Part shown: positions 25,777-35,644 of the stretch, piece after piece
Layout of the letters: each line of letters starts with the position of its first letter
How positions within the stretch are numbered: position 1 is the stretch's first letter
NCBI GenBank assembly: GCA_041441465.1
Contig: JASDSY010000011.1
Span: 23,264-87,263, forward strand
DNA length: 64,000 nt
DNA from: JASDSY01 sp041441465
GTDB taxonomy: Bacteria > Muiribacteriota > UBA9980
Reading direction: 5' to 3'
Position numbers and translations under genes: made by a program
The notes under the pieces: model-generated
Told to the model about the DNA's origin: nothing
Database searches by the model: none
Seen by the model: only the letters and a program-made list of their open reading frames with translations

Positions 25777-26712
25777 TTATTGCACGATAACGACTTTTTT
25801 TGATTCATCACTGTCGTACTTGCTTACCTGATCGAAATCAACGCTCACGCCGTCAAATTTTTTTATGGCGCACGGTGAGCCGCAAGCTTCAGCGCCGACG
25901 TCATCTTCAGATTTTAAAACCGGATTAGGATTATTTTTAGCGCCGGTAAGATTTATCCAATAATTAGTCGAAAGCTGTCCTGACGACCCGGGCGGTAATT
26001 TACAGACCAACTCATCGCCGGGAATAGCAATTTTGCACTTAGCTATCGAATTTACCTTAATGGGACTGTCGCCAGCCATAAATGCACGCCCGCGCCCCTC
26101 ATACCATCTGAAAACTTTTCCGGCCAGTGCGTCCGGGTCGGAAGTTTTATTGCTTTGCATGTCTTTAGACGCGGCGGTAACTGCCGAAAAATCTATCTCG
26201 ATTTCATCGGTAGCCTTGGTGGTTAATACGCGGTTAAAATAAAAATGTATGATGTCATAAGCCAGATCCGGCGGTAAGTTATCAGGATTGCTCTCAAGCC
26301 TTACATCCGTGATAGTAAGCGGTCCGACAAATACAACGGTAATGTCATCATTCCAGGTTTTATCACGTTTAAGAGAGTGCCTGCCGTCAGGACCGGTACA
26401 GACGACAAGTCCGGCAGCAAGATTTAAAGCGTAAGAATGCCCCCACGGGTCCTTTAACGTATCAAGATTCATTATATACTTGCCTTTAAGCTGATTGATG
26501 CTTGTAAGTTTTGTTTTTTCAATATTATTAAATTTATGTATGGCTTCGGCAATTGTCTGGCAGTCCTGACGCGCCTTGCTTCTTTTGGCATCCTCGGTCA
26601 TCGCGCTGAATTGAGGCAAAGCTACGGCAACGAGTATACCTATGATAGCGATCACTATCATAAGCTCTATCAACGAAAATCCTCTTTTTGGGGAATGAAT
26701 CAATAGCATCAT
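25777..26712 (-). CDS. Type IV-like pseudopilin (paralogue 2)
   Basis: A second prepilin of 311 residues. The short leader MMLLIHSPKRG is followed by FSLIELMIVIAIIGILVAVAL, identical to paralogue 1 through this helix and nearly identical in AMTEDAKRSKARQDC. The GspG-like segment (KGKYIMNLDTLKDPWGHSYALN) and the C-terminal extension are shared, with YWINLTGAKNNPNPVL and VGAEACGSPCAIKKFDG. Two extra Cys residues in the last segment (EACGSPC) could form a disulfide absent from paralogue 1. The SD is weak. It lies 231 bases after the sigma-54 response regulator on the same strand; no equally good sigma-54 promoter is seen before it. Confidence 0.92.
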   Translation of the reverse strand: MMLLIHSPKRGFSLIELMIVIAIIGILVAVALPQFSAMTEDAKRSKARQDCQTIAEAIHKFNNIEKTKLTSINQLKGKYIMNLDTLKDPWGHSYALNLAAGLVVCTGPDGRHSLKRDKTWNDDITVVFVGPLTITDVRLESNPDNLPPDLAYDIIHFYFNRVLTTKATDEIEIDFSAVTAASKDMQSNKTSDPDALAGKVFRWYEGRGRAFMAGDSPIKVNSIAKCKIAIPGDELVCKLPPGSSGQLSTNYWINLTGAKNNPNPVLKSEDDVGAEACGSPCAIKKFDGVSVDFDQVSKYDSDESKKVVIVQ

Positions 26713-26943
26713 ACTAAAATACTACTCGCTTTGAATTAAATTTATACAACCTTTATATACACTGGCATTAATAAAAAAAGCATATACTCATAAAAAAGCA
26801 ATATGCTGCATTGTTAAAACAATTTACAATAATTTACAATAGTTTGACCTATATTTAAATTATATCATAACTATAACGAAAAAACAAATATTTTTTTATC
26901 TATATTGTTAAATATAAGCATTATCAAAGAAATTACAATTGAA

Positions 26944-28371
26944 CTAAGCTTCATATTCTATATTATATTTTTTCATCATCCGATAAAGAGTAGAACGGTC
27001 AATTTTCAATATTTCAGCGGCTTTTCCGCGATGCCAGCCCGTTGTTTTCAAAATATCGATAATATGCTGCCTTTCAATTTGTTCAAGAGAAATAAGGCCT
27101 TCGCCTAATTCAGCCTCAGTTAAATTACCGTTTTGTCCTTCCAAAATATTTATTATTTTATTATTTTCAATAATTCCTTCGTTCTTCGCTTCTGACATTA
27201 TAGCCTTTAATAACGGATCATCTTTATCTATATGGCTTAAATTAAGTTCGGTACCGCGCGCTAGTATCATTGCGCGTTCTATTATGTTTGAAAGTTCGCG
27301 GATATTGCCTGAAAAATTATATTTTAATAAGAAATCTTTTAAATTATTGTTTATTGAAACTACATTTTTGTTAAATTCCAGATTGAATTTATTAACAAAA
27401 AATTCAGTAAGCGGCATTATGTCCTCTCGCCGCTGCCTTAGCGGAGGAAGCTTTATAGGAAAAACATTCAGCCGGTAATATAAATCTTCCCTGAAATTTC
27501 CTTCGGTTATTAACTTTTGTAAATCCTGATTCGTAGCCGCTATTATTCTTACGTCAATTGTTATAAGCTTGTTATCGCCGATTTTTTCTATCTGGCGTTC
27601 CTGCAATACTCTTAATAATTTCACCTGCAGGCTTAATGACATATCGCCTATTTCATCCAGAAATATTGTTCCGGTATCCGCCGCTTCGAATTTTCCTATT
27701 TTATCGGTTAATGCACCGGTAAACGATCCCTTTTTATGGCCGAATAATTCAGATTCAAGCAAATTTTCCGGTATTGCCGCGCAGTTTATCTTAACAAAAG
27801 GCTTTTTTTTTCTTTCGCTTTTTTGATGGATCAGCTTGGCGATAAGCTCTTTACCTGTGCCGGACTCGCCTGTTATCAAAACCGTAGTACGTGAAAATGC
27901 CACGCTCGCGACTTTTTCCAGAACCGATTTTATGGCTTCGCTTTCACCGATGAATTCTATATTTGTGTTATCCTGCCTGATCTCATTATTTTTTGAAAAA
28001 TCATTTTCGGATATCGCTTTTTTTATAAGCAGCTTGAGTTCGTTTGGCTCGAAAGGTTTTAATATATAATCAAATGCGCCTTCCTTAATCGCGCTGACCG
28101 CATTTTTTATAGTAGCATACGCCGTCATAATAATGAACGGAATCGTACAGTCAATTTTTTTTAACTCGATCAAGAATTCGATGCCGCCCATTTCAGGCAT
28201 TTTTAAATCAGAAACCACTATATCAGGCAGCTTATCAGGATTATTTTTCATGAATTCAAGAGCGGCCGGCGCGTCAGTGAAGTCAAGAACATTGAACCCG
28301 TCAATTTCAAGGCTGATTTTTAAGGCCCGGCACATATTTTCTTCATCGTCAACTATATAAATCAATGGCAT
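26944..28371 (-). CDS. Sigma-54-dependent response regulator (NtrC family)
   Basis: A transcription activator of 475 residues with three standard domains. The receiver (1-120) has the phosphoacceptor D55 in IVVSDLKMP, the acidic pair DDE at 8-10, and Lys in LKPFEPN. The AAA+ domain (about 140-370) has Walker A GESGTGKE at 168-175, the sigma-54 contact loop GSFTGA at 215-220 (G-S variant of GAFTGA) and Walker B IFLDE. The C-terminal Fis-type helix-turn-helix (about 430-473) ends in RSTLYRMMKKYNI. It should drive transcription by sigma-54 RNA polymerase when phosphorylated by the kinase encoded just upstream. AAGGAG precedes the ATG. Its nearest plausible target is the pseudopilin 1 promoter. 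Confidence 0.95.
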   Translation of the reverse strand: MPLIYIVDDEENMCRALKISLEIDGFNVLDFTDAPAALEFMKNNPDKLPDIVVSDLKMPEMGGIEFLIELKKIDCTIPFIIMTAYATIKNAVSAIKEGAFDYILKPFEPNELKLLIKKAISENDFSKNNEIRQDNTNIEFIGESEAIKSVLEKVASVAFSRTTVLITGESGTGKELIAKLIHQKSERKKKPFVKINCAAIPENLLESELFGHKKGSFTGALTDKIGKFEAADTGTIFLDEIGDMSLSLQVKLLRVLQERQIEKIGDNKLITIDVRIIAATNQDLQKLITEGNFREDLYYRLNVFPIKLPPLRQRREDIMPLTEFFVNKFNLEFNKNVVSINNNLKDFLLKYNFSGNIRELSNIIERAMILARGTELNLSHIDKDDPLLKAIMSEAKNEGIIENNKIINILEGQNGNLTEAELGEGLISLEQIERQHIIDILKTTGWHRGKAAEILKIDRSTLYRMMKKYNIEYEA

Positions 28372-28556
28372 ATTATCTCCTTAAACGCCCATATCTCTAA
28401 CCGGTATTTTTTCATTTGAAATTAAATTACAATAAAAAATATCTGATCCATGCTTGAAAATAATAAACTTTTTTCTCGTTTGATTTTAAAATGACATTTC
28501 AATTTGTTAATTAAGCATAATAAGGCCTGAAATAACAATCTTTTTAACTCGAAATT

Positions 28557-30680
28557 TTATTTATTTGGCTGTTCAATATATGGCAGAATAATTTTGACCG
28601 TTGTTCCCGAATCTTTTTGGGATTCAATACTTATGCTGCCGCCGTGTTTTTCAATGATCTGGCGGGCAATCCCAAGGCCAAGCCCTGTTCCTTTTTTCTT
28701 TGTGCTGAAGAACGGCTCAAATAATTTAGCTAGATTTTCGCCTGCGATACCGCTTCCATTATCCGCGATTTCAATTAAAATAAAACTCGGCGTATTTTCA
28801 TCGAGCCTTATACTTATCGTTATGATGCCATTTTTTTCACGAGAAACAGCGTCCGCTGAATTTATTATTATATTTAAAAATGCCCTTGAAAGCTGTTCAA
28901 TATCAAGCTCCATAATTAAAGCTTGGCTTTCTTCTGCATAATCGTTGAATTGAAATTCTATTTTTTTATTTTCACTTCTGGCATATAAATCGCCTTTCTT
29001 TATAATATCAGATATAAAATTTCTTAAATCGCCATTTGATTTATTCAATTCCCTGTCGCGCGCAAAATCTAAAAGTTCAGAAACCGTATCATTAAGCCTG
29101 TCAATTTCTTTATTTATAAAAAAAGCCATTTCACGTAGCTTTGATTTTTCATCAAGTGCGTTCGCGATTGTCGAAGCCGAAACCTTCATAATTCCAAGAG
29201 GATTTTTTACTTCATGGGCGATTGTCGCCGCGAGTCTTCCAAGCGCAGCTAATTTCTCTTTGCGGGCTAATTCCTGCTGTGCGGATTTCAATTCGTTTAT
29301 GGTTTTTTCGAGCTGCTTATTAGATTCCACAAGATGCTTATGAATTTCAATGTTTTTCAACGCCACGCAGGCCTGATTCATTATCGTCGTTATAAGCTGT
29401 AAATCGTCATCATTAAAACTGTCTTTAGTGAACTTATAACCTAAAGCGAAAAAACCGAATATGTCATTTTCTGAATAAATTGGAATTAATAAGCAAATAC
29501 TGCCATTATTCAAAAATTCACGGAAAAATAGCGGCATTTTTTTGTCATCCAGAATATAGTTTACAAAAACATAGCCATTTTTGTCAAATTCATTTTTTAA
29601 ATAAGAAGAAGTTTTTACATATTCAAATACAGCATTTAATTCGACATTTTTCATATTTATCGATTCGTTTGAAAACCCCTCGATAATATTATGTTGAATA
29701 AAACACAAAAAACCCGGCTTAAATGTTTCGGTAAAAATACCTGCTATCAATGAAATTAATTCGCCAAACTGGTAAATCGATGAGATTTTTTGCGAAAATT
29801 CCTCGATAATGCGCCTGTAATTTGAAATACGTCCGAATATGTGCAAATCGATGAATGTTCTTATGAAATCAACAATCGGCCTGAATATTATAGCGAAAAT
29901 AACGAAAAAAAGCGCCATATAATATGCCGCGTAAATATTGCTTATTATTTGAAAATAATTAAAAAGATAAACGGCGGTCGCTATATATGAAAAGATAAAC
30001 ACAAATAAAAAAAGCGCATAAATAGTGGACTTTTTTAAAATATAAAATACGTTGGCAAGGCGCACCCTTAAAAGCGCGATTGAAATGAAAACAACTATTA
30101 TCAATGTGGACAGCATCTGAAACTGGTCGCGGTACTGCGGCTCGATAATAAAATCGATCAGCGAAACAAAGGCCGCATTAAGTGTAAACCCTGTGTATAT
30201 GAGAATATGCTGCACTTTTTTATAATGGTAACCTATATCTTTTTTCTCAAGCAGCCGGTAATTTTTCAGAACCTGTCCGGCCTGAGCCGCAAGCAAAAGA
30301 AAAAAAGCCGCCAGATAAAAAAATGAAAGCAATTGGTTTTGCCGGTAAAATATTAAAAATAAAAATAAAACTGAAAATAAATAAAGAAAAACAGTTTTGA
30401 ACCATGAAAGCGGACGCTCTTCAAAACTTTCAATAAAATGAAAATAAAAAGGCAATATTACAAAAAGAGTGCAATCAGGTATTTCGCTTAAAATTTCATA
30501 ATCAAGTATTTTAAGCCAATACATTAAACGCAAAAAATCATCTACGAACGGCGTTATAATTATCAACACGAAAAGCCTGTTTATAACCCTGTTCGGTTCG
30601 CGCAAAAAAATATAAGTACCGAATGAATACGAGATTATAAAAGCGATAAAGGGCAGTATCTTATTTATGTTTAAAAACAT
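28557..30680 (-). CDS. Multi-pass membrane histidine kinase with GAF domain
   Basis: A 707-residue sensor kinase. About eight hydrophobic helices fill residues 1-285 with short loops, so sensing is probably within the membrane. A GAF domain (about 300-450), a coiled coil, HisKA with phosphoacceptor H489 in IAHEVKNPLG, and a HATPase domain (about 590-700: NIIINSADAV, DNGSGI, KKGTGLGLGIA) follow. The plan resembles PilS- and PrsK-type kinases that pair with NtrC-family regulators. It is encoded just before such a regulator (185-base gap), making a likely two-component pair. The ATG at 30680 is six bases after the ABC permease stop, with AAAGGA very close to it, so the three genes may be one transcript. 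Confidence 0.93.
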   Translation of the reverse strand: MFLNINKILPFIAFIISYSFGTYIFLREPNRVINRLFVLIIITPFVDDFLRLMYWLKILDYEILSEIPDCTLFVILPFYFHFIESFEERPLSWFKTVFLYLFSVLFLFLIFYRQNQLLSFFYLAAFFLLLAAQAGQVLKNYRLLEKKDIGYHYKKVQHILIYTGFTLNAAFVSLIDFIIEPQYRDQFQMLSTLIIVVFISIALLRVRLANVFYILKKSTIYALFLFVFIFSYIATAVYLFNYFQIISNIYAAYYMALFFVIFAIIFRPIVDFIRTFIDLHIFGRISNYRRIIEEFSQKISSIYQFGELISLIAGIFTETFKPGFLCFIQHNIIEGFSNESINMKNVELNAVFEYVKTSSYLKNEFDKNGYVFVNYILDDKKMPLFFREFLNNGSICLLIPIYSENDIFGFFALGYKFTKDSFNDDDLQLITTIMNQACVALKNIEIHKHLVESNKQLEKTINELKSAQQELARKEKLAALGRLAATIAHEVKNPLGIMKVSASTIANALDEKSKLREMAFFINKEIDRLNDTVSELLDFARDRELNKSNGDLRNFISDIIKKGDLYARSENKKIEFQFNDYAEESQALIMELDIEQLSRAFLNIIINSADAVSREKNGIITISIRLDENTPSFILIEIADNGSGIAGENLAKLFEPFFSTKKKGTGLGLGIARQIIEKHGGSISIESQKDSGTTVKIILPYIEQPNK

Positions 30681-30686
30681 ATTCCT

Positions 30687-31508
30687 TTAATTTTCACGCG
30701 GATCGAGCGCGTCTCTTAACATATCCCCGAGTATGTTGAATGATAATATTATAAGCGATAAAAATATGGCTGGAAATATCGCTACCCATGGATGCTGGAT
30801 GTCCCTTACACCCGCGTAAATCATCTGGCCTATTGTCGGAACCGATGCGTCAGGGCCAAGACCGAGGAAGTTCAAAGAAGATTCGCTCATTATTGTGGTA
30901 GCCAGCCCTGAAGTAAACGAAACAATTATGGTAGATGAGCAGTTAGGTAAAATATGATAAAATAAAATCCTGAAGTCAGATGCGCCGAATGATCTTACCG
31001 CTTCGATATAAGGCATGTTTACAATTTGCGAAGCCGAGCTTCTCAGCAAGCGGGCAATAGGCGCCCAGGCCACAAGCGAAAGTGAAATAATCAAAGTGGC
31101 ATAACCCTGGCCGATAGAAATTGAAATCGCAATAGCCAGAAGCAGCGATGGAAAAGCAAGCGTAGAGTCGATCAAACGCGAGATGATGTTATCTATAATA
31201 CCGCCGTAATATGCGGCGATAACTCCAAGCGTAACTCCGATAATTAAAGCTATAATTCGCGCAAAGAAGCCTATAAAAAGAGAAATTCTAATTCCGACAA
31301 TGGTACGTGATAAAATATCGCGCCCGAGTTTGTCAGTGCCGAAAAAATGACTTGCCGACGGCGCTTGTTCAAGATTAACAACATCGCGGGCCGATATATC
31401 ATAAGGAATTATAAAATCGGCCAGTAGCGCCGCTAAAAATATTGTAGATATTATAAAAAGCCAGAAAGCGCCTTCAGGCTTTTTAGCTATATTTTTTATG
31501 ATCTCCAA
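30687..31508 (-). CDS. DppC/OppC-type ABC transporter permease
   Basis: A 273-residue inner-membrane permease of the peptide/nickel importer class. It has the family N-terminal helix followed by FFGTDKLGRDILSRTIVGIR, six hydrophobic segments, the EAA loop EAVRSFGASDFRILFYHILPN (near residue 178), and SLNFLGLGPDASVPTIGQMI near the end. The start is a TTG with AGGGTG six bases upstream. Its usual partners (a DppB-type permease, two ATPases and a binding protein) are absent on both sides; clpC is upstream and the sensor kinase downstream. It must therefore work with subunits encoded elsewhere, or be a remnant, though the frame is intact. Confidence 0.92.
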   Translation of the reverse strand: MEIIKNIAKKPEGAFWLFIISTIFLAALLADFIIPYDISARDVVNLEQAPSASHFFGTDKLGRDILSRTIVGIRISLFIGFFARIIALIIGVTLGVIAAYYGGIIDNIISRLIDSTLAFPSLLLAIAISISIGQGYATLIISLSLVAWAPIARLLRSSASQIVNMPYIEAVRSFGASDFRILFYHILPNCSSTIIVSFTSGLATTIMSESSLNFLGLGPDASVPTIGQMIYAGVRDIQHPWVAIFPAIFLSLIILSFNILGDMLRDALDPREN

Positions 31509-31563
31509 CTAAAACACCCTTATTTAATTAGATATTTGCTTCTAAAATAACACCGGCGACACT

Positions 31564-34089
31564 TTACTTCGAGCCGATTTCACTTGGCTGCGGCTGCTTC
31601 TGGGTATCCGCGGTAAACTCTTCCTTTAACGCCTCACTGCCAGAGTCTGAATTTTTACGCGCCTCAAACGTCAGTTCAGTATCGTTAAAATCTACTATTA
31701 TTGTAGAGTTATCGAATATTTCGCCGGCCAGTATGCGGTTTGCGATTTCATTATCAAGATTTTTCTGGATAGTGCGTTTTAAAGGTCTGGCGCCATAATG
31801 CACGTCATAGCCGACAGATATTAAATGATCGATAGCCTTTTCGGTAATCTCGATGCTGATTTTGCGTGCGCTCAACCGTTTTACAAGCTCGTTTATCAAA
31901 ATCGAACAAATCTTACGTACATCCTGCATTGAAAGAGGATGGAACACTATTGTTTCATCGATCCTGTTTAAAAATTCAGGCCTGAACATTTTAGGAAGTT
32001 CGGCAAGAATACGGTTTTTTAATTTCTCATATTCGATTTTCTTTTCGGTTTCTATAAATCCGATTTTAGCGACATCGGTAAATTCTTTGGCACCGACATT
32101 CGAGGTCATAATTATGATCGTATTCTTGAAATCGACCACGCGGCCGTGCGAATCTGTAAGGCGGCCGTCCTCTAAAACCTGTAAAAGCACGTTAAATATA
32201 TCGGGATGCGCCTTTTCAATTTCGTCGAAAAGCACTACCGAATAAGGCCTGCGGCGTATTTTTTCGGTCAGCTGGCCGGCCTCGTCAAACCCTACATATC
32301 CCGGAGGCGCTCCGACAAGCCTTGAAACTGTATGTTTTTCCTGATATTCTGACATGTCAACGCGTATCATCGCGTTCTCGTCGCCGTAAATAAATGCAGC
32401 GAGGGCCTTAGCCAGCTCGGTTTTGCCGACGCCGGTCAAGCCTAGAAATATGAATGAGCCGTATGGGCGGCGCGGGTCGGAAAGGCCGGTGCGCGCTCTT
32501 CTTATGGCCTGAGATATCGCGACAATCGCCTCGTTCTGTCCGATAACACGGTTTTTAAGGGAATCTTCCAGCTTCAGTAAACGCGCCATCTCGCTTTCGG
32601 TAAGCGTGCCTACCGGAATTCCAGTCCAGCGCGACACAACTTTAGCGACATCATGTTCGGTCACAACCGCCGATTCGGAAATGTGCGCTTTTTTTGCTTC
32701 CCAGGACGATTTTATTTCCTTTAATTTGGATTGCAATTCGAGGTCGCGGCAATGCATTTGAGCGGCCCGTTCGTAATCCTGCCTTGAAATAGCCTGTTCT
32801 TCTTCCAATCTTACAGTTTCAAGCTCCGACTCAATTTCATGTATATCTGGAGGCGCGACAAGATTTTGAAGTCTAACATAAGCGCCGGCTTCGTCAATTA
32901 AATCGATAGCTTTGTCCGGCAGATACCGTCCTGTAATGTAACGTGCCGATAAAATCGCTGAATTTTCAATAGCTTTATCGGATATCTTCACTCTGTGAAA
33001 CATTTCATAACGGTCTTTTAATCCGTGTAAAATTTTAATCGTTTCAGGTATCGACGGCTCCGTCACTAAAACGGTCTGGAACCTTCTTTCAAGCGCAGTG
33101 TCTTTTTCGATGTATTTGCGGTATTCATCAAGCGTGGTAGCGCCGATTACCTGCAATTCGCCGCGTGAGAGAACCGGTTTCAATATATTGGCGGCATCCA
33201 TAGAGCCTTCAGACGAACCTGTGCCCACGATCGTATGAATTTCGTCAATAAAAAGAATCACGTTTGACGATTCCTTTATTTCTTCGATTATAGTTTTTAA
33301 GCGTTCCTCGAACTCGCCGCGAAACTTGGCGCCGGCGATTATAGAGGAAAAGTTCAGAAGTATCACGCGCTTATCTATAAGCGTTTCAGGAACCTGGTTA
33401 TTTATTATCTTTATGGCTAATCCTTCAACTATGGCGGTCTTGCCGACCCCGGGATCGCCTATTAAGCATGGATTGTTTTTGGTGCGGCGCGAAAGTATGT
33501 GAATAACGCGTGATATTTCCTCTTCACGGCCTATAACCGGATCGAGTTTTTTCTGAAGCGCCTTCTGCGTCAAATCGACGCCGTAAACATCGCACATCGG
33601 TGTTTTCGAATTAGCCGAAACGCTGTCACGTCCTGACTGCTGACCGGTCGCCCTATGAGAAAGCAGGATCGGCCTTATTTTTTTCTGCATCTGTATGACG
33701 TTAACTTTAAGTTTAGAAAAGATACGCGCCGCAATTCCTTCTTCGCATTTTAAAATTCCGAGAAGAATATGTTCAGGACTTATGAAACGTTGTCCAAGTG
33801 CCTGCGCCTCTTCTACCGCAAGCCTGATTACAAGCTTTGCAAGCGGAGTCAGGTCCAGCGCCGGATGATACTGCTGCGGCCGTTCTTCAGTGATTTTAAT
33901 CACTTCGTCAGTAATAGTTTTGTAATCGAGCTGAAACATTTTCAAAATACGCGCCGCCATAAACGATTCGTTTTTAGCTATGGCAAGCAGCAAATGCTCG
34001 GTGCCTATATAACTATGCTTAAGCCCGCGCGCCTCATCTTCCGCTGTATTTAATAACTTTTTAGTCTCTTCTGTAAAAAAATCGTACAT
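31564..34089 (-). CDS. clpC: ATP-dependent Clp protease ATP-binding subunit ClpC
   Basis: A AAA+ unfoldase that feeds substrates to ClpP. Order: two N-terminal Clp repeats (about 1-145, [17 protein letters not shown] and [11 protein letters not shown]); AAA-1 with Walker A GDPGVGKT; a middle region with a UVR-like segment ([18 protein letters not shown]), typical of ClpC rather than ClpB; and AAA-2 with Walker [10 protein letters not shown]. An IGF tripeptide near residue 685 is the likely ClpP-binding loop. A C-terminal acidic, Gln/Ser-rich tail of about 40 residues is unusual. ATG 34089 is chosen for AAGGGTGG upstream; an in-frame start 18 codons earlier has no SD. No mcsA, mcsB or ctsR is near, and ClpP is not in the window. 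Confidence 0.93.
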   Translation of the reverse strand: MYDFFTEETKKLLNTAEDEARGLKHSYIGTEHLLLAIAKNESFMAARILKMFQLDYKTITDEVIKITEERPQQYHPALDLTPLAKLVIRLAVEEAQALGQRFISPEHILLGILKCEEGIAARIFSKLKVNVIQMQKKIRPILLSHRATGQQSGRDSVSANSKTPMCDVYGVDLTQKALQKKLDPVIGREEEISRVIHILSRRTKNNPCLIGDPGVGKTAIVEGLAIKIINNQVPETLIDKRVILLNFSSIIAGAKFRGEFEERLKTIIEEIKESSNVILFIDEIHTIVGTGSSEGSMDAANILKPVLSRGELQVIGATTLDEYRKYIEKDTALERRFQTVLVTEPSIPETIKILHGLKDRYEMFHRVKISDKAIENSAILSARYITGRYLPDKAIDLIDEAGAYVRLQNLVAPPDIHEIESELETVRLEEEQAISRQDYERAAQMHCRDLELQSKLKEIKSSWEAKKAHISESAVVTEHDVAKVVSRWTGIPVGTLTESEMARLLKLEDSLKNRVIGQNEAIVAISQAIRRARTGLSDPRRPYGSFIFLGLTGVGKTELAKALAAFIYGDENAMIRVDMSEYQEKHTVSRLVGAPPGYVGFDEAGQLTEKIRRRPYSVVLFDEIEKAHPDIFNVLLQVLEDGRLTDSHGRVVDFKNTIIIMTSNVGAKEFTDVAKIGFIETEKKIEYEKLKNRILAELPKMFRPEFLNRIDETIVFHPLSMQDVRKICSILINELVKRLSARKISIEITEKAIDHLISVGYDVHYGARPLKRTIQKNLDNEIANRILAGEIFDNSTIIVDFNDTELTFEARKNSDSGSEALKEEFTADTQKQPQPSEIGSK

Positions 34090-34199
34090 CCGGACCACCC
34101 TTACATTAAAATTAATCTTATTATTATAATTAAAAATAAACAAAACTTCAAGTTTTTTTTGATTTTTTGTTTAATTTTCGTCAATAAAATTAATGTTTT

Positions 34200-34685
34200 T
34201 TATTTTGCTTTGATGAATTCGCCCTGGCATCTCGAAGAAAAATCACCGTTAATTGATGCATATGACATTCTATTATGCTTTTTTAGTTCATAAGTAGCAT
34301 AACCGGCATCGAATTCATTTGTATACTTGAACGAAATGAAAAGCTTGCCGTCAAAAAAATACCCGACCCCTTTCCAATGGTTAAAACCAAAAAATTCAGC
34401 ATAAAAAATATCGCCTATTTTTTTTATTATAAGCGTTTCCCGTTTTGTGTTATTTGAACATAAACACCACTCGCCTATATACTCTTCTGAATGTATATTT
34501 TTATAATTATCAATTTTTTCATTATATTTTGAAGTTTTTTTTAAAATCTTAAGTTTTTCGTCGAGATATTTTAAGCCGGGCGTATTTTTATTTTTAACGC
34601 TCAGTTCTTCAGCAGCCACATTTACTTGAAACGTTATCTGTAATACGAAGAAGGCTATTATTAAAATTGACAATAATTTTTTCAT
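34200..34685 (-). CDS. Secreted hypothetical protein
   Basis: Not recognised. This 161-residue protein has a clear signal peptide (MKKLLSILIIAFFVLQ, cleavage probably after NVAA). A charged helical stretch (about 28-65) follows, then a beta-rich domain of about 95 residues with EEYIGEWCLCSNN, IGDIFYAEFFGFNHWKGVGYFFDGK and YATYELKKH. The beta phrases resemble small lipocalin- or YxeF-like barrels in which a strand ends with Gly-x-Trp, but no family can be named. Three Cys residues in the mature part may form a disulfide. AGGA is upstream. It lies 110 bases before clpC on the same strand and has no obvious tie to it. Confidence 0.7.
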   Translation of the reverse strand: MKKLLSILIIAFFVLQITFQVNVAAEELSVKNKNTPGLKYLDEKLKILKKTSKYNEKIDNYKNIHSEEYIGEWCLCSNNTKRETLIIKKIGDIFYAEFFGFNHWKGVGYFFDGKLFISFKYTNEFDAGYATYELKKHNRMSYASINGDFSSRCQGEFIKAK

Positions 34686-34895
34686 TTCTTAAAACATCCT
34701 TATTTTGGATTTTTTTGTTTATTTCATAACGCCATACTAGTACTTAGTATTAGCAAAATATATACAATAAAATTCGAACCATTATTACAACATAGCAAAT
34801 ATAACTAAAAAAAACAACTAAAAAACATAAAAATCAAATTTTATTTTTTTAGTAATTTATGGTATAATAAAAAAACTCACGGAAAGGATTTACTT

Positions 34896-34996
34896 ATGGA
34901 ATATTTACGGCTTATATATGCGCTTTTAACTGCTCGCTAAATGGGTTCGGCGTGGTTTTAATGAGCATTGGCGCTATAATGGTGGCACTTGGCTGA
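34896..34996 (+). other. Possible micro-protein with a frame change
   Basis: ATG 34896 has GGAAAGG at good spacing and TATAAT (34863-34868) about 30 bases upstream. It encodes MEYLRLIYALLTAR and stops at 34940. The -1 frame continues without a stop as CSLNGFGVVLMSIGAIMVALG to 34996. Together they would be a 33-residue hydrophobic peptide, suggesting a frameshifted small membrane protein or a recoding site. No standard slippery heptamer is seen, so sequence error or decay is as likely. Confidence 0.3.
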
Positions 34997-35089
34997 TTTT
35001 TTAATAAATTTTAAGCCTTAACAGATACGATATTATTATTTATCCTTACTGTATTATACATAAACCAAAGTTAATAATTGGAGGATGCT

Positions 35090-35626
35090 ATGAGCGTTTT
35101 AAATGAAAACACAGCAAAACTTAATGCACTAAAAAATATAGCCGAGAAAATGGTTCTTGCAGCGATAACCGCTCCGAAAGGCTGCGGAAAAAGCAATATG
35201 TCCGCTTTTATAGCCGACAAAGGCACAATAATAGAAATATCGCATAAGTTAAAGGAACTCGGACAAAAATTCGAGCATCCCGGCTTTTTACGCGATGCCG
35301 AAAATATACTGGCGGCAGATTATATGGTTCTTCTCGGCAGCAGGATTGCGGCTCTCGGCCTTAAAAAATGCGGACTCTGCGGGTTCGCTGACTGCGGAGA
35401 AAAATCCAAATACCCGCTCACTCCATGCGTTTTCAATACCGGCGATCTCGGCATCGCAATAGGCTCGGCAGTCAGCGTCGCCATGGATAACCGCGTCGAT
35501 AACAGAATAATGTACACTGTCGGCCAGGCTGTTCTGGAAATGAATATTTTTGACAGTGACACTAAAATAATATATGGAATACCGCTCAGCGCTTCGCCAA
35601 AGAATCCTTTTTTTGACAGAAAATAA
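35090..35626 (+). CDS. DUF2148 ferredoxin-like protein
   Basis: A 178-residue cytoplasmic protein of the DUF2148 family. It has an N-terminal segment AAITAPKGCGKSN and a central cysteine cluster KKCGLCGFADCGEKS (near residue 92) that continues to TPCVFNTGDLGIAIGSAVSVAMDNRVDNRIMY. The four Cys residues suggest an Fe-S centre. The family is common in anaerobes, often near oxidoreductases, and its role is unknown. ATG 35090 has TTGGAGGA upstream; a TTG four codons earlier overlaps the SD. The PAS histidine kinase gene starts 18 bases later on the same strand, so they may be co-transcribed and the protein might report redox state to the kinase. That link is inference. Confidence 0.85.
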   Translation: MSVLNENTAKLNALKNIAEKMVLAAITAPKGCGKSNMSAFIADKGTIIEISHKLKELGQKFEHPGFLRDAENILAADYMVLLGSRIAALGLKKCGLCGFADCGEKSKYPLTPCVFNTGDLGIAIGSAVSVAMDNRVDNRIMYTVGQAVLEMNIFDSDTKIIYGIPLSASPKNPFFDRK

Positions 35627-35644
35627 AGATAAAGGATTATGCCA

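Noticed and set aside
26761..26800. Sigma-54 promoter before pseudopilin 2 (TGGCA near 26763 or TTGCT near 26797)
   Set aside because: Neither has both the -24 GG and -12 GC elements at the right spacing in the correct orientation.
31564..34089. Assignment of the Clp ATPase as ClpB disaggregase
   Set aside because: The long ClpB middle coiled coil is missing. A UVR-like segment and an IGF loop for ClpP are present, which fits ClpC.
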